Positions 22,145 through 33,353 are shown, counted from the stretch's first letter. The stretch is 64,000 nt of DNA from Polyodon spathula (GCF_017654505.1 NC_054540.1:39977468-40041467); one strand, 5' to 3'. The notes: generated by a model not told the origin, from the letters alone. Numbers and translations are program-made.

Positions 22145-22850
22145 AGTAAAATGTATGAACATAGGAACGATAAGTTTGTTTGTATTCTTCGATGGTTAAG
22201 TCATGTGAGGCCATTTGGGCCCATTGAAATGAAACGAGAGGAGGCCATTTGCCCATCTTGCTTGGGTTGTTAGTAGCTTATTGATCCCAGAATCTCATCA
22301 AGCAGCTTCTTGAAGGATCCCAGGGTGTCAGCTTCAACAACATTACTGGGGAGTTGATTCCAGACCCTCACAATTCTCTGTGTAAAAAAGTGCCTCCTGT
22401 TTTCTGTTCTGAATGCCCCTTTGTCTAATTTCCATTTGTGACCCCTGGTCCTTGTTTCTTTTTTCAGGCTGAAAAAGTCCCTTGGGTCGACACTGTCAAT
22501 GCCTTTTAGAATTTTGAATGCTTGAATTATGTCGCCACGTAGTCTTCTTTGTTCAAGACTGAACAGATTCAATTCTTTTAGCCTGTCTGCATATGACATG
22601 CCTTTTAAGCCCGGAATAATTCTGGTCACTCTTCTTTGCACTTTTTCTAGAGCAGCAATATCTTTTTTACAGCGAGGTGACCAGAACTGAACACAATATT
22701 CAAGATGAGGTCTTAAAGATGCATTGTACAGTTTTAACATTATTAAGTATTTAAATTCAACCCTTTTCACAATGTATCCAAGCATCTCGTTGGCATTTTT
22801 TATAGCTTCCCCACATTGTCTAGATGAAGACATTTCTGAGTCAACAAAAA
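22145..22850 (-). mobile_element. CR1-clade LINE, 3' part of ORF2
   Basis: A single open frame of 187 codons (22270-22833, minus) covers the C-terminal reverse transcriptase/connection part of ORF2: [93 protein letters not shown], and the family C-terminus LGSISY. The catalytic domain is upstream and missing. It is clearly younger than the 1.2-kb fragment because the frame is intact. The 3' untranslated end shows altered copies of the AACATA tail. Confidence 0.92.
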
Positions 22851-22867
22851 CTCCCAGATATTTTTCA

Positions 22868-23105
22868 TAGATTGCTTACTATACCAGAATCTAAATCATT
22901 AATCACTCTTTTTACAGCAGCAATATCTTTTTTATAGCGAGGTGACTAGAACGGCACACAATATTCAAGAAGAGGTCTTACTAGTGCATTGTACAGTTTT
23001 AACATTACTTCCCTTGATTTAAATTCAACACTTTTCACAATGTGTCCGAGCATCTTGTTAGCCTTTTTTATAGCTTCCTCACATTGTCTAGATGAAGACA
23101 TGCTA
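22868..23105 (-). mobile_element. CR1-clade LINE, second overlapping fragment
   Basis: It repeats part of the preceding fragment (22620-22840) in the same orientation: ACCTCGCTATAAAAAAG-type sequence, the LYNALV-coding part and the SSRQCGEAIK-coding part up to AGATGAAGACAT at 23101. It was either an independent insertion or a duplication. Confidence 0.85.
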
Positions 23106-23117
23106 TAAGGCATAGAA

Positions 23118-23141
23118 ATTTTGTTTTAGTCTTAAGAGAGT

Positions 23142-23213
<72 letters not shown>

Positions 23214-23237
23214 ACTCTCTTAAGACTAAAACAAAAT
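23118..23237. repeat. perfect 120-bp palindrome with (TA)33 centre
   Basis: Unique arms ATTTTGTTTTAGTCTTAAGA GAGTGAC (23118-23144) and their exact reverse complement (23211-23237) flank 66 bp of pure TA. Every base pairs. Outside this span the pairing stops at once. Confidence 0.95.
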
Positions 23238-23714
23238 ATATATGATGCAAAATATATATGACAAGATCTTAAATCTCCACCCCGGCGTCGAAAAAAGTCA
23301 TTTTATAGCGATCTCTAAATTATAATCGGTATAAGCATAATGATTAACTTCTAATACGCCCTACTAATGCGGATAAACTTGTAAAGCACTGGATCGCCCA
23401 GATTGCTTTTTACTTGGGATTTACGGTGGTCTGCGCAACCAACCAATCCAATTTTTAAAGCATTTAATAAACCGAGAAGAGTACTAACACATAAACCACT
23501 AGGCGTTTATAACATCTGTCCTCTAAACGTCTCCCCTGAATTTAAGAGTGTGTGCAGAGCAAATATATAAATAAGAGTATGTGAAAACTTGAAGCCTGAC
23601 AACATCTAGAAAAATGTTAAATTCAAATAACTCATACTGCGGAAAAAACTGAATTTTTTAGTCTATCCAATAACATTTTATATATAAAGTTAATTGGCTT
23701 TTTGCTAAACTTAC
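23238..23714. other. no recognised feature
   Basis: Presumed intron of the hAT gene, between the palindrome and exon 1. Confidence 0.5.
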
Positions 23715-23921
23715 CTCATTGCTGTCAGTCAGATAGCGACCAAAAATGATGAGCTGCTTGGCCACATTCAAAGCTGTAGTCTCATCTACCAGAATGCTAA
23801 AGTATGGGCTGTGCAATTCGCACATGCGCAAAGTGTGCAAGACATAATGGCGTGGCACATCAGACAAGACCTTCACCATCTCCCACATGATATTTTCTGA
23901 GATGTAGTTGGCATTTCCTCC
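23715..23921 (-). pseudogene. hAT gene, putative exon 1 (of those seen)
   Basis: 69 open codons bounded by an acceptor (TTACTTGCAG) and a consensus donor (GTAAGT). The reading GGNANYISENIMWEMVKVLS ends with HSPYFSILVDETTALNVAKQ and LIIFGRYLTDSNE. The ILVDET block holds the first catalytic Asp of hAT transposases and is intact. With both splice signals this is the best-preserved exon. The open frame runs on into both presumed introns for a short way. Confidence 0.85.
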
Positions 23922-24079
23922 CTGCAAGTAATAGGTCACAACTTTACAAATAATTGGTTGTTTGTTCACTTAATACTTTCTAATATTTTACAAATGCTAG
24001 ATTGCCTAATTAGAATGATATAAAATTATGTAATTTTCTGAAAACTCTACCTTGTTTAGATGGCTGAGGTATGACAGAC
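23922..24079. other. no recognised feature
   Basis: AT-rich spacer between the hAT exon and the DIRS-like insertion. Confidence 0.5.
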
Positions 24080-24540
24080 CCAGACTTTCAGACCTTAGGG
24101 TAGGCATATGGTGTAGTGGCCTCCCCGGTGCTGCGGTACCATGGCGCACGCATAGCCCGTGATAATTTTATCTTGGAGCACAGGTGCTCAGTGCAAACAG
24201 CACATGGCGCCCAGTGCCTCAGCGGTAGTGCACATAAAGCAGTGCTCAGTAAGCAAAGTGCTTGATACCACTACTATGCTAGTGCTGTAATGCACGGTGC
24301 TGCAAGTACACAGAGCACGATACTCAGTGTGCACGGGGCTCAGCATACACGGTGCATGTGGTGCATGGTTCACATGTCATTTGGCACTACACTAGTGCAC
24401 GGTCATATGGTGCAGCATGGTAACTGGTGCACAAGGTGCCCACGGTACTCTGTGTCCAGTGTGCAGTGTCTAATACCCTTGCTGCAGCACTAGTGAGCAC
24501 TGTAACGAGTGCTTTAACGCAGTGTGACCAGTGTTCAGTG
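24080..24540 (+). repeat. GTGC-motif leader repeat of DIRS copy 3
   Basis: Imperfect units such as GTGCACGGTGC, GTGCTCAGT and GGTGCATGTG with a period near 10 bp. Composition and position match 9745-10135 in copy 1, on the other strand. Confidence 0.8.
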
Positions 24541-26158
24541 CAAATGCACAACTTCAAGCCCATGGTGGTAAAATTGGGGTTCCATCCCTGCACAGCCTGC
24601 AACACCAAAATCCCACAAGAGGACAAGCATACTCTCTGTGCGAGATGCTTGGGAGTTCAACATGCTACCTTGGCCCTCCAGAGGGATGTGGCCTGTAGTA
24701 TTTGTGAGGCGTTATAACCCTGAGTGAAAGAGGCTCATTTGGAAAGAGCCATGAGGACGAGCTCCGTATCCTCTATGGCCTGACCATCAGCGGCTCTGGG
24801 TGCCCCAGACAACCTGTCCCAGGACCCCCTGCTTGACATTCCTAATGTGCAGGCCACCCACAGTCGCTCTCCACCTCCACAAGCAAGATGGGTGAAGGCG
24901 AGGGACATTAAGGACATCAAGGCCCAGATGGATCAGGTCCTAGAACTCCTGGCTAAACAGGCTCCAGTGGCCCAGGCCCAGCTACAGCCCAATTGGGAGT
25001 GCAAAGGGGCAGGAAGGGTCGCTTCAGCTAGCTCAGGAGGAAACGTGTTCCATAGAGGCCTCTGGGGATGGGGCTTCCTTCTCCTCCAAAATGCAAGTGG
25101 GTGAGACCCTTGCTGAGGAAGAACCTAGCTTCGAGAGTTCCTCAGAAGCCTGTGCCACCCTGTTGTCCAGCTCAGTCTCGGCACTCACAGGACATGTTGC
25201 AGCTTTCCTGCATGTCCCCTAGATGTCAGCGACAGAACCACACCAGTCCATTTTCCTGACACAGGCATGGCTCCTCGATTTCAGAGTTTCCCGGCTTTCC
25301 CAGACTTCATGGAGGAAGAACTTTCCTCCTGGGTTCGCCCGGCATTGGGTCCTAGCATACTAAAACAGCCTCCTTAGAAGGCACGGATAAGCTTGGCCTA
25401 GCGGGGTTCCCCCCTGTAGACTCCACCATCCACCCTGGTTAAGGTTCTGCTGGTGGGTGGTCTGTCTAGAGACCTGGCTTGCCTAAACCCTCAATGCAGG
25501 GTGATGGAGATGCATCTAAAATGAGCTTATGCAGCAGAGGCGCAGGCAATTCACTTGGCTAATACAGCGAGTGTGCTTACCGCATACTTGGATGGTGTAT
25601 TGCGCGAGGCTCCTCTCCCCGAGCCAATGGCCACGGAGTTGCATCTCCAGTCCAGCACACTGCTGCAGATCTCTGGTCTGCAAGGGTAATCTCTTGGCTG
25701 GAGTCTGTCTAGCTTAATTGTGGCTTGTAGAGAGCTGTGGCTGACACAAGCCAAAGTTCCTGATGCAGATAAGGCCATGCTGCTTGACGAGCCCATATCC
25801 CCAGGACATACTTTTGGGGCAGCTGTGGAGAAGATATTGCAGAAATCCCACTAGGAACGCTAGACGTCCCATCAGGTGGCCGCGTTGCTCCCTCCTCGTG
25901 CCTCCACATGGTGCAAGTCGAGTCGCTGGCGAGCTCCTCAGTCACGGACTATCACGAGAACAGTTCCAGTCCCCACAGCTCTGCTGGGTGACCTAAGGCA
26001 TCACCTACAGGACACATCAGCAGGTAACCGAGCCCAACCGGCAGGCAGAGAGAACGTAGGTTGTGGCCAGTTCACACACCAGCGTTACAGGAGGCGTTTT
26101 CAGGGCCAGCGCCATAAAATAACTGTCCAGCCTCAGCAGCCCGAGCAGGGCCCCTGAA
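24541..26158 (+). pseudogene. DIRS gag of copy 3
   Basis: The N-terminal Cys/His motif is clear: FHPCTACNTKIPQEDKH, LCARCLGVQHATLAL, then CSICEAL and a stop at 24718. Further pieces in shifted frames include RDIKDIKAQMDQVLELLAKQ (24900-24960), a Ser/Glu-rich part, and around 25545-25830 the C-terminal region that in copy 2 reads ADADKAVLLDAPILLGHTFG and AVEEILQRS. The last part is basic and Gln/Pro-rich (26010-26158), as expected for a nucleic-acid-binding end. Several frameshifts and stops are present. Confidence 0.8.
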
Positions 26159-26160
26159 GT

Positions 26161-27275
26161 ATGGCGGCCTCAGACCCCCTTTTTGGCACAACAGCTGAAG
26201 TACTGGCGCTCTTGAACCTCATACTCCTGGAAGATTGTCACTGTGCAAAATGGCTATGCACTTCAATTCCACTTGGAACCTCATCCCTTTCAAGGCATCA
26301 TGAATACTTTCGTGACAGAGCCTCTACAAGCCTCAGTACTTCAAAAAGAATTGGCCACCTTGGCGTGCAAGCGAGCCATTCGTCTAGTAGTCGCCATCTC
26401 CCAAGGCCAGGGGTACTACTCATAGTACTTTCTGGTACCCAATAAAGACACCGGATTTTGCCCCATCATAGACCTGAGGCTCCTAAATGGGTTCTTAAAA
26501 GAAAGGAGATTCAAAATGCTGACGTACAGTCACATCCTCCAGTCCATCTGGCCGGGTGACTGGTTCACGTCCATGTACTTTCACATTCCCATTCGTCCAC
26601 AGCACAGAAAATATCTCCGCTTCTGTCCTCAAGGAAGTGTGTAAGAGTTTGCTGTGTTGCCATTCGGCCTCTCCTTAGCTGACTGTGTCTTACGCATGCT
26701 CTGCACACCTACACTGGTAAAGGATTACCTCTCACCTGCGCAAAGGAGTGCAAATGGGAGTAGCACTGAACCATCAAGTGGTGACCCAGCCTGGGTTGGG
26801 GAATACGCAGATCCTGGCTGGACCCCTGGACATCCCTGCACATAAACATGCTGGAGTTGCAAGTGGTAACCCTTGCTCTCCACCACTTCCTTCCAGTGCT
26901 GAGGGGTACACATGTGCTGATCCGGGCAGAGAGCACAACAGTGGTGGCATATGTCAACCACCAGGGGGACCTATGGTCCCTGGGGTTGCATCGCATGGCC
27001 TGCAAGCTATTGATATGAGCTCAGAGGAGCTTGCTGTCCCTACAGGCGACACACATTCCCAGAGTGGATCTGGACAGTGGACCTCCTCTCCAGGAGTGGC
27101 CCGCATCTGTCAGTATGGTGACTCCACCCTCAGATGGTTAATTTGGGAATGGTTCAGGAAGGTGCAGGTCGATCTCTTCATCTCGACGGAGATGACACAT
27201 TGCCCCCTGTGGTACTCCCTCCACCGCTTATGTGGTCCACTCGGCGTAGACACCCTAGCGCACGAATGACCCAAA
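26161..27275 (+). pseudogene. DIRS reverse transcriptase and RNase H of copy 3
   Basis: Reverse transcriptase: TEPLQASVLQKELATLACK, a stop, YFLVPNKDTGFCPIIDLRLL, WFTSMYFHIPIRPQHRKYLR and FAVLPFGLSLADCVLRM. Beyond 26720 the catalytic double-Asp box is not recognisable. RNase H follows in another frame near 26850-27010: NMLELQVVTLALHHFLPVLR, GTHVLIRAESTTVVAYVNHQ and GDLWSLGLHRMACK. Copies 1 and 2 lack much of this. The end (HCPLWYSLHRLCGPLGVD near 27200) matches copy 2. At least four frame breaks exist. Confidence 0.82.
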
Positions 27276-27281
27276 GCGTTT

Positions 27282-28400
27282 TTGTACACTATCCCGCCTA
27301 TACCGCTGCTCCTGACTTTTCTAGAAAAAGTCCGGTTAGAGAAAGCAACAGTTCTCCTAGTGGCCCCCAAGTGGCCCAGGAGAATATGGTTTTTGACCGT
27401 GTGCCAGCTGTGGCACAGCCAGCCCTGGGAGATTCCACTTTGTTTGGAGCTCTCTTTGCCACCAGGAACCTGGCAGGTTCCAGCTATGGGTCTGGTCCCC
27501 GAAAGGGAACCGCTGGCTATCAGATGCACTAGGTCTTTATATACCTGTAAGTGGAAGTATTTTCAAGCTTGGTGTCTGGCTAGAAAACATGACCCCATCT
27601 CTTGCCCTATGCCAGTCAACTTGCAGTTTCTACAAAAACTACTTGATGTTGGAAGGTCACCTTCCACCTTGAAGATGTATTTAGCTGCTATCTCTGCGTG
27701 CCATGCCCCTGTAGATTCTATGTCTCCAGGTGCACATTTTTTGGCTACCTGTTTTCTTCACGCCCTCCTAGGAGGTCTGTTGTCCCCGAATGGAGCCTTA
27801 ATATTGTACCAGAGGCTCTCACAAAGGCCCCTACACTCCATAAAACTGAAGTACCTGTCTATGACCTGTCTATGTTCCTCTTGCCTATCACCTCTGCTAA
27901 GTGGATCAGTGAGCTGCAAATGCTGTCCGTGCACAGCTCCTTTGCCCAGTGCAGGCATTGAGATGCTTCGTGCATAGGACGAGAGCGCTGTATCAATCTG
28001 ATCAGCTCGTCTGTTACGGAACACAGATCCTAGGATAGCCTCTCTCTAAGCAGCATCTGTCTCACTGGATTGTGGACACAGTCTCGACTACGTATAATGG
28101 CGTTGGCTTGTCCTCTCCTGTTAGGATAGATGCACACTCCACTAGAGTGTTGGCTAGATTTTCAAAGATGCCTCGATATCTGATATTTGTACTGTGGCTA
28201 GCTGGGCTACATCGCGTAATTTCTCCAGGTTCTACCGTATTAATGTAGTAGACCCTGCCTTGCCTTCTGTAGGCACAAGGGTCCTTGAGGGTGTAAGTTC
28301 ACACCACTAACTTCTGGGCTAGACAGTGTTGTGCGTCCCTTATATGCTGCCGTTCCTTCTCCCTCGCGACGGCTCTGGTATACATTATCCAATACCTAAT
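27282..28400 (+). pseudogene. DIRS tyrosine recombinase of copy 3
   Basis: A 231-codon frame (27282-27977) starts in the pol tail (LLTFLEKVRLEKATVLLVAP, KWPRRIWF) and continues into the recombinase N-terminus (LYTCKWKYFQAWCLARKHDP, LQFLQKLLDVGRSPSTLKMY, LAAISACHAPVDSM). Core pieces follow in another frame (LSMFLLPITSAKWISELQML, SVHSSF), where the Arg of the KRVSEL box is replaced by W. The C-terminal HxxR block (seen in copies 1 and 2) is only a trace near 28130-28200. It is not functional. Confidence 0.8.
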
Positions 28401-28424
28401 GTCGTGGTGGTCATCTTCGAATTG

Positions 28425-28700
28425 AAAAGGAACGCTAGGTTACTTACCATAACCATTGTTCCCTGAAAGAGAAGATGACCACCACTTGCGAGGTCACCCT
28501 CATTGAAGAAGAGCTTCCTTTGGGTGATGGTTTTATTCCCTCGGCTGGCGGAACCAAAGTGCGTCATCCCAGGAAGGGGCCTGTCGGCAGCATTGCTATA
28601 TAGAGCTCAGCAATATCAACCCGAAGGGAAGGAATATCCCATACCTAATGTCATGGTGGTCATCTTCTCTTTCAGGGAACCAGGATTACTGTTCCCTGAA
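28425..28700. repeat. DIRS terminal hairpin of copy 3
   Basis: AACCATTGTTCCCTGAAAGA followed by GAAGATGACCACCA (28457-28490) pairs with TGGTGGTCATCTTCTCTTTC followed by AGGGAACCA (28653-28682). About 170 bp lie between the arms. It is preceded by the ATCTTCGAATTGAAAAGGAAC-type motif (28410-28432), the equivalent of the terminal motif of copies 1 and 2. Confidence 0.85.
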
Positions 28701-29091
28701 AGATAAGATAAGTAACCTGACTTTCCACCATCTGGACTGCCTGACTCAGCAGCCGCGGTAGAGGGTCTGCTGGTAATGTGTTATTTATTTTGAAGTGGAA
28801 CGAAATAGAACTAAAATGGTTTGATGCCATTTGGAATGGTCAGGTTGTTCAGGGCAAATGTATAATATCTTTGATAAAGTCAAGCACATGCGTACGCTTT
28901 GTGGAAGTAGTTGTCAGCATATTTAATATTCTATATCTATGGTTGTCAGAAAGTAGATGCAGAGTTTGCATCATAGAATGACATACTCCTTAGCAACGCT
29001 ATTCCAAAAAAACTATACTAATAACATGCATTATCTGACATTTTAAATATTCTAATAAACTTTACTGTGATGTGATTGTGGAGTTCAGTTC

Positions 29092-29189
<98 letters not shown>

Positions 29190-29508
29190 CACCATTAAAA
29201 GATGTAACTTACACTTAATCACGTGTGTGCTTGCAAGTGCTGTCACTTGCTCCATAGTTAAGGAATATACTACATAAATGTATTTTCCACTTATCCCAAG
29301 TAAAACTGGACATGTACTGTGTCCCACACTTTATATTTTAAAATCTACATACTATTTGAAAATCTATCTATGGGAAACTGAAGTCATACAAAAGGATTAT
29401 TGAAAAATTGTGGATCTTTGGACTTTTTCCTAAATACTGTGAAATAAAAGCTTGAATATCTCAAAACTGGAATACACGTTACTGTTCTTCATCTGAACAA
29501 TTTATTTA
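28701..29508. other. no gene; (TA)n tract
   Basis: (TA)n with one break at 29092-29184. The rest is AT-rich without recognised features. TA at 29507-29508 is the target duplication of the next element. Confidence 0.6.
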
Positions 29509-31060
29509 CAGTGCCGAGAAAAAGTTTATGAACTCCTCAGGATTTTCACATATTTGACATATTTCAAACCTAAAATGTTATTGGATCTTAATTTAACAAA
29601 AGATAACCTGATTAAACAACACAAAAACATGATACTTTTTCAACATTTGTTTATCCACAAATAATTCAACATTCAATATCCATGTGTGAAAAAGTATGTG
29701 AACCTTTAGATTCAGTAACTGGTGGTACCCCCCTTTGGCAGCAATGACTTCAACTAAGCATTTCCTGTAACTGTTGGTCAGTCTCTCATATCGGTTTTGA
29801 GGACTTTTGGCCCATTCCTCCTTACAGAACTGCTTCAACTTGGTAACATTTGAGGGTTTCCTTGCATGGACAGCTCGCTTCAGGTCCTGCCATAACATTT
29901 TGATGGGGTTTAGGTCCGGACTTTGATTAGGCCATTCTAAAACACTGAATTTCTTCTGTAGCCATTTTTGTAGATCTGCTTGTATGTATAGGATCAGTGT
30001 CTTGCTGCATGACCCACTTTCAGTTCAGCTTCAGCTCATGGACGGATAGCCTGACATTCTCCTCTAGAATCTTCCGATACAATGCAGAATTCATGGTTGT
30101 ATCAATGATGGCAAGCCTTCTAGGTTCTGAGGCAGCAAAGCAACCCCATACCATCACACTCCCACCACTATGCTTGAGGGTTGGGATGAGGTTCTTCTGT
30201 TCGAACACAGTGTTTGGTTTTTGCCAAACATAACGTTTCTCATTGAGGCCAAAAAGTTATACCTTTGACTCGTCTGTCCAGAGAACACTGTTCCAGAAGT
30301 CTTGTGGATCATCTATGTGCTCTTTGGCAAACTTCAGACTGGCAGCAATGTTCTTTTTAGTGAGCAATGGTTTCCTCCTGGCTATCTTTCCATGAACACC
30401 ATTTTTGTTCAGTCTTTTTCTGATAGTTGAGTCATGAACACTCACATTAGCCAAGGCGAGAGTGGCCTGCAGATTCTTGAATGTTACTCTGGGGTTCTTT
30501 GTGACTTCCTTGATGATTTTCCTATTTGTTCTTGGAGAGATTTTGGTAGGACGACTGCTCCTGGGTAGAGTGACTGTGGTCTTGAACGGTCTCCATTTGT
30601 AGACTATCTGTCTGATAGTGGATTGTTGAATGGTTTTGTAACCCTTTCTAGACTGATTAGCATCAATAATTGTTTTTTCTGAGGTCCTCAGAGATTTTTT
30701 TTGATTGTGGCATGATGTGTTTCCACACACCTGTATGACGAAGACTAAACTCAAAGTTTCTGACCTTTACATAGGGTGGCCCCTCCCAAAATCATCCCTG
30801 AAGATCTATCTAATTATTTCAACACTTGATTCTAATTATCCTGATCTGATCAAACCAGGGGTTCACTTACTTTGGTTCACATACCCTGAATCTTAATTAC
30901 TCATTGTTTATCTAATTCATACATCTTTTGTTTTAAAAGACATTAAATTGGTTAATATAAACCCTATTGGATATTTAAGAAAATTCAAGAAGGCTGTCAT
31001 GGTAAAACTATTGATTTTCCATAATTATCATTGGGGTTCACAAACTTTTTCTTGGCATTG
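29509..31060 (-). mobile_element. Tc1/mariner element, full length (1552 bp)
   Basis: CAGTGCCGAGAAAAAGTTTATGAAC-type sequence at the left and its inverted copy at the right (GTTCACAAACTTTTTCTTGG CATTG) are flanked by TA (29507-29508 and 31061-31062). The transposase lies on the minus strand. This family is distinct from the 3159 element in its terminal repeat. Confidence 0.93.
29595..30718 (-). pseudogene. Tc1 transposase, several breaks and a lost catalytic Glu
   Basis: The minus strand starts with MPQSKKISEDLRK (near 30718) and shifts frame at once. A long frame then runs through SRKGYKTIQQSTIRQIVYKW, a basic linker and HDSTIRKRLNKNGVHGKIAR to NSVLWTDESKV (first Asp), where a stop follows. 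Further pieces are KHSGGSVMVWGCFAASEPR, QQDTDPIHTSRSTK (second Asp) and a C-terminal frame ending VEVIAAKGG. The third catalytic position reads NPIKMLWQDL instead of NPIEMLW, so Glu is Lys. The protein would be about 340 residues. It is dead by frameshifts, a stop and a catalytic change. Confidence 0.9.
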
Positions 31061-33281
31061 TATTTAACCCAGCTTGTTATGGTGTAATAATAAAGATCTG
31101 AAATGGTGTTGGTTGTTACAGAGCTGTGTATCAGAGGCTCATCCAGGATCTAGTCTCATCCGTCAGCAGGGGAGAATGTGCTAATAAAGTTCAGTGAAGT
31201 TGAATCTCGGCACTGTGTCGCATACATTACACTCACCAAACTAAAGAACATGTTGTCACAATTAGCTCATTGAAGAGTATTGAGAGCTGAAACAAGTATT
31301 TTAAGTAAACCAATTTCTCACTTAAAGGAATAATCCACAATGTTTCACAGGATTATTATTACTTTTTGTGTTTTCAGTTTGCATAACTGCCTGATTACAG
31401 CGTAATTTTTCCAGGTAACAATGTAACGGCCCGTTACGCTCAACAGTGCTGGCGAGAAACCTGGCCTGTCTAATTTTGTAACTGTATAGTCCCATATTAC
31501 TGTATTATATGGAAAACTACAAAGCACAATCTAATTCAATCTGTTAAAGTTACATTATTCAGCAGGTTTCATTTGACTTTATGAAGAACAAATTGCTAAT
31601 TTTATAGGATGGTGCAAAACACTTGGCTACAGCTTTATATATATTTTCCTGCATACAATAGGTGAGAAACATTATAAAGAAAATACCAAAGAAGACTAAG
31701 ATTCACACTTTGCTTGAGGTTTGAATTATTTTTTTGTTAGGTTGATTTTTTGGTGGTGGTGGTGGTGCGTATTAAACCATATAATGAATAATGACTTATT
31801 TAATTCCTTCTAAGAAGTTTGGAATAGTAGAATGTTTTTCAGAATGGGCCATACAATCTTTTGTTCTTAATGGCATTGTCTTGCATACAAAATCACCTGA
31901 CAACCAAGCATTTTGTATTAGACCTCTGTTGATGTCTTTCTCATTTGCTATTTTTCAGTTAAGGGACAGTATGTATATTTAGGGATTCTCAGAGTAGTCT
32001 CTATGGACAGATCATCAAACAGCCATCGCTAGAAGTGTAGGTTTGAAAATGTCCATGTGTGTTGAGGATGTTACCACAGTAATAAGTACATTTTCACAAA
32101 ACATCCTGAAACTTTGAATAAAGTCAGATATAACTAAGGTCTAAATGCTAATTCAAACAATTGGATCACACATTTCAAAGTGGTTGAAATCAGTTACTAT
32201 TGAAGACATTACCACATTGACTTGGCTTTGGATCCCACAGAGAGTGCTGCATTAGACTGCTGCTCTGAAACCTTCACCTCAGTGTGCTACAACTCCCCTT
32301 ATTGCCCAAGTGCCAGGTGATTTTGTGTGCCTTTATCCTCCAGGTGGTTGGTTCTCAGGACTCTCACTAACCTGTAATTCTCCTAGGCTGGGGAATTGCT
32401 GCATGGAAGGGACATAAATGAACATTATTATTTTTCAGTTTCTTTTGTTGACTATACCCCATTTTATTTAACCCCTTCAACTCCAGGTGTAACAATGAAG
32501 GTGCACACCAGGTACCAGATTTTTTAAATAATTGTAATTGCTATTTGAAGTTGCTATAACATACTGTTGGATAGAAAATAAAACATAAAATCAATGACAT
32601 CCAATTGATATTTACCATATCACACATCTGTGTGATACGGGAAACACTCGTTCATTAATACAACAACAGAGCGCTACCCCAGCACGAGCTGTCAAACAGC
32701 AACACAGGTCCACAATTCTCTAGTGTGTACTTGATAAATCCTCCAGAGCCCTCCACGTCCAGTGAAAATCAGGTAAATCCAAAAGAAACTTGTGAAGTAC
32801 TTGCTTGTTTGTTAATGGTGCAAGCGCACAAGGAATGTGAACACCTTGAAAGCATGCAGAGATGAACGTTGAGGTGTATTGCTCTGTTGAAAGCATGCAG
32901 AGATGAACGGTTTCTTCAATGGCTGTTTTCACCATGTTGCAGCGGCAAAACTAACTCACTTAGAATTATCATCTGTACCAGTACCAAAATTATGAAATTT
33001 TCTTACATCAAGTGTGAAAAAAAACCATAAATACCTCTTATACACAATGAGATAAGTCAAACTAAGGTAAAATTATTTTTCTTCATCTTCCGTTTACTTT
33101 AAGAGTGTAGCGACTTTTCAAACAAAAAAGCTAAATAACTGGACATCTACCAATCATGTGATTCCAATGTTGGTCAACATCAAAATAACCCAGGGATCAC
33201 TAGCATTTTGATATCCACAACATTTATATTAAACTAGTTATTTATGTTTTAAAACAACACATCACAGAAAAAAAAAAAACA
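31061..33281. other. mostly unassigned; (GGT)n; possible LTR end
   Basis: 31066-31235 has two AATAAA signals and ends GCATACATTACA, like the 3' part of an LTR, but no partner was found. A (TGG)n run lies at 31750-31768. At 32820-32910 a 25-bp segment with GAAAGCATGCAGAGATGAACG occurs twice (32847 and 32889). No gene recognised. Confidence 0.4.
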
Positions 33282-33353
33282 TGGTTTGAACTTGCAACAT
33301 GACATCTTTGAAGAGCACACAGCCTTAGCCCACTACACCATTTCGCTGTTATT
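33282..33353 (-). repeat. tRNA-like segment (SINE head or tRNA pseudogene)
   Basis: Read on the minus strand: AAATGGTGTAGTGGGCTAAG (A-box-like TGGTGTAGTGG), then GCAAGTTCAAACC (B-box-like), followed by a long T-run (33267-33280) that would terminate RNA polymerase III. The acceptor stem does not pair well, so it is not a functional tRNA gene. Confidence 0.5.

Larger units (their letters stand above)
15485..23921 (-). pseudogene. hAT-type transposase gene, multi-exon and decayed
   Basis: Six blocks in transposase order on the minus strand (23921-23715, 19541-19388, 17975-17790, 17621-17417, 17246-17095, 15574-15485) read as consecutive parts of a hAT-superfamily protein. It is of the kind found in vertebrate ZNF862/KIAA1586-like and related hAT-derived genes. 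Several blocks are bounded by AG...GT splice signals, and block lengths of 207, 186 and 90 bp are whole codons, so introns would be phase 0. Stops and frameshifts occur in at least four blocks. A CR1 insertion lies between blocks 2 and 3, and other CR1 copies and a palindrome lie between blocks 1 and 2. The N-terminal zinc finger and C-terminal dimerisation domain were not found. Family level is fairly certain; whether it was once a host gene is open. Confidence 0.75.
24080..28700 (+). mobile_element. DIRS-like retrotransposon, copy 3
   Basis: The plus-strand order is GTGC-repeat leader (24080-24540), gag (24541-26158), reverse transcriptase plus RNase H (26161-27275), tyrosine recombinase (27282-28400), and terminal hairpin (28425-28700). 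It is the only copy retaining all coding regions, though all are broken. Its terminal sequence (CGCTAGGTTACTTACCATAA) differs from that of copies 1 and 2 (CGTTAGTTTACCTACCGTAA), so it belongs to another subfamily. No left inverted terminal repeat was found; the 5' end is apparently truncated. Confidence 0.88.

Noticed and set aside
33282..33353. Functional tRNA gene
   Set aside because: Box-like motifs are present but the acceptor stem does not pair, so it is listed only as a tRNA-like repeat.
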